64,000 nucleotides of DNA, from assembly GCF_001723175.1 (NCBI RefSeq), contig NC_064653.1, positions 3,906,001 to 3,970,000 on the forward strand, read 5' to 3'. Below, in pieces: positions 55,920 to 64,000 of this stretch. Under the pieces are notes generated by a model, which saw only the letters and a list, made by a program, of their open reading frames with translations, was not told the origin of the DNA and ran no database searches. This DNA is from Penicillium oxalicum (lineage: Eukaryota > Ascomycota > Eurotiomycetes > Eurotiales > Aspergillaceae). The translations under genes were made by a program, and so were the position numbers. Positions within the stretch are counted from its first letter, which is position 1. Each line of letters starts with the position of its first letter.

Positions 55920-58348
55920 ACTGTGGGGGTCCCAAGTTTCCACAAAAAAAAAAGGGCAAATGAAAAATTGCACAGTTGTGCGTGTCTTTTTGTTTTGTTT
56001 TTTTTTGGGGGGGGGGATTCAGGTCCCCAATTTGATGAATGTTTTTTTTTTTCACTTCCTTTGCCTTGCGGTGGCTTTCGAGCAGATCGACGATAAGATC
56101 CAAATCACAGCATCCGTCACAGCGGAGTCGCAGACCAGTTGGCCGACTTGCACCGCCTGAGCCAGGTCACCCCGTCGAAAGGTGTGAGGTACGTGAGTAA
56201 TACGGCTCGGTCGGACTCAAGGATGGACCAAACTCCCGTGTCGAAGTCGATCCAAGCTTGTATGGACCAACGGAAGAAAACAAGCAACGAGTTGGTGCCC
56301 GTCTGGACGAATGAATCTCGCCCGGTGATCTTGAGCAGACCAGCAACACCGTAACAACGTTCAAGATGTGAGGGGCAGTACTATACTATACTGTAATGTG
56401 GCGGTGGCTGTGGCGGTGCACAAGGACGCCAACTACAGTACGGGAGTCTTGAGTCGGCGGTGGTCTCCTGCAGTAGTGGGAAATTTCGATACACGCTGAA
56501 AAGGGGTCTGGCAGTGGGCAGGACTCTCCGTGGGCCTGTAGGCGATAGTAACAACGACGGCAATGATACCGTAAAAATGTAATCCGGGACAAGTACAATA
56601 CCGTACCAAATTTATGAATCATTCATCTTCAAGTCGGATCCTGTCCAGTTGACGGGGGGCGGCCGCGCCTTTTTAAAATTCCGTTCAAGTGGGACTGCGG
56701 CGGGTCGAGTCTTTTTGACTTTTTTGGCTTATTTCATTTTTTCTTTTTCTTTCCCCATTTTCTTTTTCTCGATTTGTTCTCCCTGCTCCCTGGCCCACAG
56801 CTGCGACCACTTGGGACATTCATTTTTCACCTGATCATTCCGGGACTGGCGCTGCCTGCCGACCGTCTCGTGCAGACTTGAGTATTTTGCCCCTTTCATC
56901 ATCTACCGCACTGCCTCTGGCACACATCAACTTCACTTCATTCGAACTGATCAAACTAGACTTGCACCCTGCCCTTTTGTTTTCCTGTTGTCATTTGCCT
57001 TTTCAACCTCAATTTTTCCCTTCACAAGCCCAGTCTCATCGTGTGGAAGACAGGATTGACTTTCCCCCCTCTCTCCGGTCTAGCTGCCCCGGTACCGTGG
57101 CTGCGACCACGAGAATGTGCGCTATGAGTTGCCCATGCTGGCCGCCTAGCCGTCGCGTTCGATCCATGTACATAGTCACAAAATCGAATCCAGAGGGTAG
57201 GTTCACAGGGTACCGTCGATCAAGTTGCTTTGCCCTTCTCTTGTCATTTCCGTTGCTGAGTGTTTCCCTTTTCTTGTTGGAGGCCTGTTTCTGTCTGAGC
57301 CACAGCTTTGCGCTTGCATTTGGACATGGTCCCCGTGCTCGAAGCTGGACTCGGATTTGGTTCCTGGTAAATTGTGACCCTCAGTCGAACTAGCGTGGGG
57401 GATTTACTAGGCATCTCGAGCTGCATTGACATTGAGAGCATACAAGAAGGGGCCCCTGCCGATGACGATAAATGGCTGTCCGGAGGTTGACCAGATGACT
57501 CCACGTGATGGTATCGCTGGTCTCCGGTGATGGACTCGAAAAAAAATTACTTGATCTAATCTGATGGCGGGGTTACCTGTATGGCGGTCTATTCTGAGTG
57601 ATTTAGACCTTGGACCAGCATGCCTACGCCGTTGGTGAGCGGCTTGTCCCCCTTGGGGAAAATGCAAGCAGGATCAGAAAAGTATCCTTGTTGATATAGA
57701 CGGAGACACAGAAGAACGGCACAAATCATTTGTACTCGATAGGATTAGGAATTTTCTCTCTGGAGAGCTAACATGGCCAAGAATACGTCTATTTTCCGTC
57801 CTCGCTAGCGATCACAACAGGACCGGCTTAGTAGAACACCGCACACTCATACAGTAGTATGTTTTCTTGACCAATAGACTCAGTTCGTACGATAGAAGTT
57901 GCGAGATGTTTACGTGCCTGAGGTGTAGTAGAATATTACACGTACAATGACCAGCTCGCGCATCGGTGAGCGGGTATGAAGATTCAAAATCATCCATGCC
58001 CCTGGGCAATTTTGACGTTCCTTAGTATCTTCCGTATCAGAGGCAAAAGCAAAACATGCGGCTCTGGGGTGGTAACCAAGTCGAAGATGCCTGCCTGAAC
58101 GCGACGCGCAGAAAGGCCAACGCTAAGCCCAAAAGAGGTCATCATATCGAAAACAGAAAATCAAATTAAGTAAATTGGGGGAAAAAAAAGAGAGATCGTG
58201 ACTCCCGCCGTTGAATGCTCGTGCCGCGGCGAAATGTTCTTCCGCTGATCTTCCTCAGCCAATTGTCCATGCGTGATGATATTTGTCTTGTCGCGGACCA
58301 ACGCCCTTTGCGACGAACTCCAGGTCTTCCATTCATTTTGCTTCAGCC
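55920..58348. other. Divergent intergenic region, 2.4 kb
   Basis: This lies between the starts of NC2-alpha and the RING gene. Around 56700-57100 the plus strand is strongly C/T-rich. A frame at 57116-57390 (begins MCAMSCPCWPPSRR) is protein-like for about 35 codons and then turns hydrophobic; I could not build a gene from it. A G10 run lies at 56007-56016. Confidence 0.45.
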
Positions 58349-61300
58349 ATGACTGCGGCGGACCCGCCGTCGGGCCTGTTGGACATCGCCAGGTAGGTTC
58401 TCGGACTGATTGAAACTGCCCATCGCACTTGGCTCACGCGCGCTCGATTCCAGCACCCTTTCGCAAGATGAGATTCCGTTCAAGCTGCGATGCGCCATCT
58501 GCAACAAACTGGCCGTGAATGCCTTTCGCCTACCGTGCTGTGACCAGTCGATCTGCGAGACCTGTAAGTAGAGAGGTTCTGACGAGCACATGCGTCGCGA
58601 CTCGCAAATGAGAGAAACGGTCGGCTGATGATGCCGCTCTGCCTTTTTTTGGCTCCTGGCGCGGCGGGTTCAATAGGTCAAGCATCTCTCCCCAATACTT
58701 GCCCGGTTTGTGCGCACTCGCCAGTCTCTGCAGACCTGTGCAAGCCAAACAAGGCCCTCCGAACCACCTTGAAGGCATTCTTGCGCACGGAGGAGAAGAA
58801 ACGCGAGAAAGAGCGACAATCGGCGGCCCCTGCAACATCGGAGATTGACACTTCAGTGGAAAACGAAGCGACGCATGCCGAGCCAGCGGCGGACAGGAAC
58901 TCATCAAGAGAGGCTGTGGTCGCGCAGTCTGGCGTTGTGCTTTCGCAGGCTTCTGTGTCGGCTGAAAATGCTGCTGGTTCTACAACATCACCGGTCCTTG
59001 GGCCAGCTGACTCGGAGGTGCCAGCATCGGCTTCTTCAACAAAGGAGGTATGGCATCATACAACATGGTTTTGCAGTGGAAATGCAACAGCATGCTGACC
59101 TGACCAGTTGGGAATTGAGGATCAGCCCGCGACCAACGATGAGCAGACACTGGAGAGCAACGCCATTCAACCAAACGGAGCCGATACGCAGCCCAAAATT
59201 GGGGACGATGGGTCTATGGCCGAGGAAGCAGGCTCCATTGAGCCATCACAAATGACAAATGACAACCCGATGAACACGGGGCCCGGGGGTTTCCCCGGGG
59301 TGGCAGGCTGGAACGGGAGCAATGCCTTTAATGGCATGAACCCCATGATGGCGAACCCAATGTTCAATTTCCCCAACGGAATGGGTACGTACACACACCG
59401 ACTTGACCCGGGTGCAATCTGCTACTCTCCACTTGACCACTAACTGTTGATCGATGATCTTCCCTCAGGCATGCCTATGACGATGGATCCGATGACCGCA
59501 AACCAGGGGATGCTCGGTGACTACGGAATGAACATGACTGGCATGGGTATGAATATGGGAATGAGCTACAATGGACAAGGCATGTACGGGTCCATAGGAT
59601 GGGATCCCTCTCAGCAAAACATGTGGCGAGGTGGCCAAGATAATTTCAATCCAAATGCTTTTGCTAATGGCACGGGCCCTCCCTATGGAGGTGCATTTGG
59701 CGGGTCTAATATGTCTTACCCTTCGAGCTCAGACTTCCAGTCCGGTTACTACGGCCCAGGGTATGGCCGGGGTGGTGGTGGGTATCGCGGTCGTGGTCGT
59801 GGCTATCATGCTGGTGGTCCTGGTCGGGGGGCATATGGTACCGCTGGACACGGCCATGCTCTCCCTCATACTGGTAACTCTGGATATGCTAACGGACCTT
59901 CTGGGGCTGGTTCTGATGGTGCGTTGGCCGGATCAGAAGCTCCTACGGAGAATCCCGAAGACCCCTCCTCTCAGTTGGATAAGTCCGCCAGTACAGATTT
60001 AGTATCAAGTGCAGACGGACAGACGCAAAATGGACAGGCAGCAGACGGTGCTGCAGAGGCCCTCGTGGAGTCCAGGAGCAACCCTGCAGACACCAGCAAT
60101 CCCGATCAAGGCCCGCAGCTACAAGGAATTCCCACTATTGACAGTCTGAACCAGGCGTCTGACCCAATGGAAGCGCAGGGATATTCTAACTTCGGCGGCC
60201 CAGGATACGGACGAGGCGGCTATTCCATGCGAGGTGGATTCTATGCGCAGCGCGGCGGTGCTCACTGGGGTGCAATGTCGAACATGTATCAACCGCCTCA
60301 GATGGAACCGCGCAACCCCGGCGTCGAGGGTGCGCCTGCCGCACCACGCGCGATGCGTCAGGGTCTGCCCAACACGAGCGTTTTGCGCCAACGGGGCTTC
60401 CAACTGCATGGCAAGGGCTCGATGAGCAGTCACACACCTGCATCTTCCCAACGGTAAGCCCGAATTCCCCGTGTGAAAAGAGGGGAGCATCATTTCTTTG
60501 CCTCGATTGGAACAGCCTTGCTAATATGGACTTCGTTTTTGTTTTTTTTTCTTTTCATGCAGAGGAAATTCTGAAGTTCCCCAGGAAGCTTCACGTACTC
60601 GATCCCCTTCAAGAGCTCCCTCCCAAGCTCAGCAGGTTGACAATAAATCTCGATCTCCATCTCGTGATCGTGTCTCGCGGGCTGGTTCCCGTCTTGCAGA
60701 TGAGGAACGATCTCGCCCGCGCGAGGAAAACCTCCCACGACTCGAGACTGTGAAGGAGGTTGAACGATTGAGTCGTCGCTCGCGCTCCCCCTCAAGGGTC
60801 TCTTCGCGCCGATCATCCCGTCATCGAGATCGTGAAGAGCCCCGGGACCGAAGAAATGGGCACCGCTCGCATCGAACTCGCCGTCAGCGGGGCCGAAGTG
60901 ACAGTCGCAGTCGCAGTGTCACTCCCTTGGCAAATGGAGATCGCCGTCACCCAGACCGTTTGAAGCCGAACTCGGGGGAGGCTGCACCAAAGGATCACAG
61001 TAGCAGGCGGGTTGACAAGGGTGTGCGCGGGGATCTTGCAAGTCGTATCAGTAACGGCCACCGATCTGGCCGAGATGTGTCTGCTCGTGAAGACGCAGTA
61101 AGGGACCGGGACAGGGACCGGGACAGGGACCGTGACCGAGATCGGGATCGGGATCGAGAACGAGACAAAGACAGAGATCGCGACCGAAAGGATAGACGGC
61201 GTGACCGGGATCGAGACTCTGACAGACGGGAGCGTGCCCGAAATTCAGACCACGAGTCTCGTCAGAACCACGAGCGTGATCGTGATCGTGATCGTGACCG

Positions 61301-61733
61301 TGAACGAGACCGAGACCGCGACCGACGTGAAAAAGACCGCATCCGTGACCGTGACCGTGGCCGTGGCCATGAGCGCGGCATAGATCGCGGCACAGACCGC
61401 GACAGAGAACGCAAGCGTCGTCGCGATCGGTCCGAGTCAACTGCTCGTCCCAATGACAAATCCACGCAACCTCCCCAAGCGCGCCGCGTGAAGACCAACG
61501 GCGAAGCGCGGGAACGCGATCAGACAAGGCCCGTGACTGCGAAATCAGAGTCGGAAAAAGATCCCTACACTCTGGAGCGAGAGGCTCGTAACCGTGAACG
61601 TCTTCTGCGTGAACAGCAGAATCGGGGTAATGCCAAACCGAGCTCCTCGAAATCGAGTCAGCGTCGTGATAGTCGTCAGGAACGACTGGTGGGCGGACGA
61701 CGACTCAATTACAAGTACGAGGATGAGCTTTGA
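58349..61733 (+). CDS. C4C4 RING-finger protein with RGG and Arg-Asp repeat regions
   Basis: Six exons (58349-58392, 58454-58563, 58677-59047, 59108-59384, 59469-60453, 60563-61733) encode 985 aa in phase. The RING near the N-terminus has eight cysteines and no His: Cys28/31, 43/44, 49/52 and 60/63 (CAIC, CC, CETC, CPVC). That is the C4C4 pattern of CNOT4 and RBBP6/Mpe1, so ubiquitin ligase activity is likely. A Met/Gly/Asn-rich part (about 250-310), RGG-like boxes (about 365-395 and 510-530), Ser-Arg dipeptides and a long Arg-Asp repeat (about 775-890) follow. Such regions are typical of nuclear RNA-binding proteins. A role in mRNA processing is inferred. It lacks the DWNN domain and zinc knuckle of Mpe1, so it is not a simple Mpe1 orthologue. 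Confidence 0.83.
61105..61430 (+). repeat. Imperfect hexanucleotide repeat coding for Arg-Asp
   Basis: Tandem variants of CGNGAC/CGGGAC-type hexamers encode RDRDRD with Glu, Lys and His interruptions. The repeat is broken by many synonymous changes, so the protein sequence appears more conserved than the DNA unit. Confidence 0.85.
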
Positions 61734-62245
61734 GAGATTTATCTCTATCCGTTAACAACAATATCAAAAATGAGCGGCGACTGCCGTCTGATCACGCGAT
61801 GGAACACAATCCTACCTCATCTCCTAGTCAGTGTAAAAAAGTGAAAGCAAAATAAACCGGAAAGGAACAAAAAATGAGATGGTGTAAAAGTTCACATGTT
61901 GATGTCAAGTAAGGTTGTTGTCTCTCATCCTGGCTAGGGTAGGTATAGTGCGGGGCAATTGGTGGATACTTAATACTATGCGGATGGTGGTAGGACGATG
62001 CAATGGTTGAGCCTGAGACCCAGAATGGCGTTTGTGAGAACAGTCATAAAGTAGGGTTGGAATTGATCCTTATCCAACTCCAATGTATATTTCAAGACAA
62101 GGATATATCAAATGTGACAGTAGTCCACAGCTGTCTGATCGTTATCTACCCTTATGGGACACGACTGCTGGTCCTCGAAAAGATTCACAAGTACATATCG
62201 AGGCTAAACAAGATAGATCCCAACCTTCCCACAAAACCCACACGC
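61734..62245. other. Convergent intergenic region
   Basis: This is 3' flanking DNA of the RING gene and the phosphatase gene. No gene is seen. Confidence 0.6.
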
Positions 62246-63605
62246 CTAGTGGTGACGACCCTTGGTGGCATGCTTGGTCACGGTGAAGTTGTAGGAGGGC
62301 ATCATCTCGTCGGCGACGGGGTAATAATCCGCACTCTTGAGCTTCATATCCCGAGCGTAGTACTCAAACAGCAGCTCCTTGGAGCTGATATCGAGCGTCA
62401 CAAACCCGTTAGCGGCCTGACCGGCATCGGCCCCGAGCCATTTGGTGAAGGGACCTAGGGGGACACCGTTGTTACAATCGCCAGCCTCGGCGTAGCCGGC
62501 ACCGCCGGTGAGGACGAAGTTGGTCCCTTCGTACTCGTAATGGGCCATGCAGTGATCGTGGCCATTGACCACGACGCCGTTGTTCTCGCGGACAATGTCG
62601 ATGAGGGGAGTCAGTTCGGTGTAATTGGAACTCGAAGAGACGAAACCGTGGTGAATCTGCAGGATCTTCCAGGTCGCGTCCGACTCGGCAAAGGTTTTGC
62701 GAAGGAAGTCAACTTGGGTCTGTGTGTCCTTGTGACACTCGATCACATAGTCGGTGTTGTAGACCGAGGTCGACTGCTGGTATTTGTTGATGAAGCAGTC
62801 GGAGTCGATCACGGCAAAGGTAGCGGTCCAGTCGGCGCCCTTGAGATCGTATGTGTAGAAGGGCTTGTTCTCGTGACCAAAGTACCACCGGTCATCAATC
62901 AGGGGAGCCAGGCGGGTTTGGAAATCCACACCGGCCTTGCCAGCCACCACGTCGTGGTTGCCAATGGCTTGGTACCAGGGTTTGCCATCGAAGGCCTTGC
63001 CAACGTACATGTTGGCCCATCCCTCGTAGAAGCGATTGATCCCCTCAGAGTGGAAGGCCACTCCACTGTCATAGAAGTTGTCTCCGACGGACATGAAAGC
63101 AGCGCAGTCCTTCTTCGAACAAACTTTCTCGATGTATTTGGCAGTGCGCTCTAATATGGAGACATCGCGCATTAGCCTGAATCCACGTATCTGTTTTGGA
63201 GGAACCCGGATGGAGATGCACCCCGATAACCAACGAGAGTCCAAGAATGACTTACTTTCTTCGATGGTGGCATTGCTGATTGCACTACGGTCACCTGGAT
63301 CACAGTCGTTCTGAATTTCTCGGGGGATGGACACTCCTTCAGCCTGGAGCTTGGGCAGGGCAGTGTTACAGAATTCCAGAGGAAGGGGCTGCCAGCCAGT
63401 CCAGCCGTAGTCTATAGGTTTGACAACCGTTAGCCGCTATTTCTGTGATGGGCTCTGTTACGAATGGGTTTCCCATCGTGAACATACCTCCAAGAAGAGC
63501 AACGGTCATCCGCTTCATCCCGGTGGGGGCCGTGATGGAGTTGGGCGCTGCATAAGCACCTAGAGTGAGGCCCAGGGCAAGGGCAATCCGCGACATGGCT
63601 GGCAT
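62246..63605 (-). CDS. Secreted purple-acid-phosphatase-like metallophosphatase
   Basis: Three exons (63605-63488, 63411-63256, 63150-62246) encode 392 aa in phase. The enzyme should hydrolyse phosphate monoesters outside the cell or in a secretory compartment. A signal peptide (core MSRIALALGLTLGAYAAP) opens the protein. The metallophosphatase motifs appear in order: LLGDYGWTGW (Asp40, formed across intron 1), GDNFYDSG, GNHDVV, IHHGF and NGHDHCMAH. Together they are the metal ligands of the purple acid phosphatase (TRAP type 5) fold. Several NxS/T sites suggest glycosylation. Translation from an ATG at 63334 would drop the first metal ligand. A TATA box lies 67 bp upstream of the start codon. 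Confidence 0.92.
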
Positions 63606-64000
63606 CTTGAAGATGGTTGATTGAGACGTTCAGCCTCGGTGTGCCAGAGGGATGTGAGATTCCTGCACCGGCTTAAATAGCTGTTGACGGCGGCTCCTTC
63701 AGTCGGCACTAGCGCAATTTCTTCCATGACTCCTCCAACGCCCAGGGTCACGCTCGCTTGCGATGTGAATGGGCACAAGATCACGTCAGGTTTCGTGGAA
63801 GACTCAAGCGCACTTCCCTCGTGCTTGGTTTCCGTTCCAATCGAGATTGCAGGTGCCTGGAAAGGGGCGGGCACGGTGCGAGGAACTGAAAGCTTGTACC
63901 TTCTTTTCGAAAAGCTTAGCATAGCTTCCGACGCGAATCACAGGTCTCATGGCGCCCAGGTGATCGAGCAACAGCTCCGCGATACCCGCAGATTGGTCTT
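63606..64000 (-). other. Possible 3' end of a gene entering from the right edge
   Basis: On the minus strand, 64000-63900 reads as protein-like sequence (GIAELLLDHLGAMRPVIRVG and GSYAKLFEKK). A 43-bp candidate intron (63899-63857, donor GTACAA, acceptor TTCCAG) would join it in phase to a frame containing PDVILCPFTSQASVTLG. That frame stays open to 63560, into the phosphatase first exon and over its TATA box. The true 3' end is therefore unclear, and the whole model may be chance. I do not recognise the protein. Confidence 0.3.
63672..63679 (-). promoter_or_regulatory. TATA box (TATTTAAG) of the phosphatase gene
   Basis: The element reads TATTTAAG on the minus strand, 67 bp before the start codon at 63605. 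Confidence 0.5.

Noticed and set aside
56878..57115. Upstream part of the frame at 56878-57393
   Set aside because: It has no ATG before 57116, and its composition reflects a pyrimidine-rich tract.

Overview
The window is nuclear DNA of a filamentous ascomycete, most likely a eurotiomycete near Aspergillus or Penicillium. The evidence is short spliceosomal introns (mostly 50-70 bp) with GTRNGT-type donors and CTAAC/CTAAT/CTGAT-like branch sites, pyrimidine-rich 5' flanks, and proteins that read like Eurotiales orthologues (ATG17, SNX41, FHIP, TIM23, dihydroxy-acid dehydratase). I saw no transposon, rRNA, convincing tRNA, CRISPR array or secondary-metabolite backbone gene. Exon coordinates were built by hand from splice signals, and reading phase was checked across each junction.

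Layout, left to right: RIO1 kinase (+); autophagy scaffold ATG17 (-); a 2.9 kb gene-poor stretch; a cysteine-rich protein with an AT-hook and two Zn-cluster-like motifs (+); an unrecognised protein with a possible trypsin-like His/Asp/Ser order (+); a DUSP-USP deubiquitinase gene that appears to have lost one base at two places (+); a secreted GH43 arabinanase (-); sorting nexin SNX41 (-); a membrane-anchored protein with nine 9-residue Gln/Trp repeats (-); an eight-exon TRM732/THADA tRNA-modification scaffold (-) sharing a 259 bp promoter with TIM23 (+); a Zn2Cys6 transcription factor (+); a Ser/Thr kinase (+); mitochondrial dihydroxy-acid dehydratase (+); a LOA1-type acyltransferase (-); an MFS transporter (-); the FHIP subunit of the dynein/early-endosome adaptor (-); NC2-alpha (-); a C4C4-RING protein with RGG and Arg-Asp repeats (+); and a secreted purple-acid-phosphatase-like enzyme (-). 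A fragment of another gene may enter from the right edge.

Most genes are housekeeping functions with no operon-like logic. Membrane traffic and autophagy recur (ATG17, SNX41, FHIP, LOA1), but they are dispersed and this is probably chance. The least explained parts are the 7.2-12.5 kb pair of unrecognised genes, the repeat protein at 25.3-26.5 kb and the damaged deubiquitinase gene. No clearly new multi-gene system is evident.
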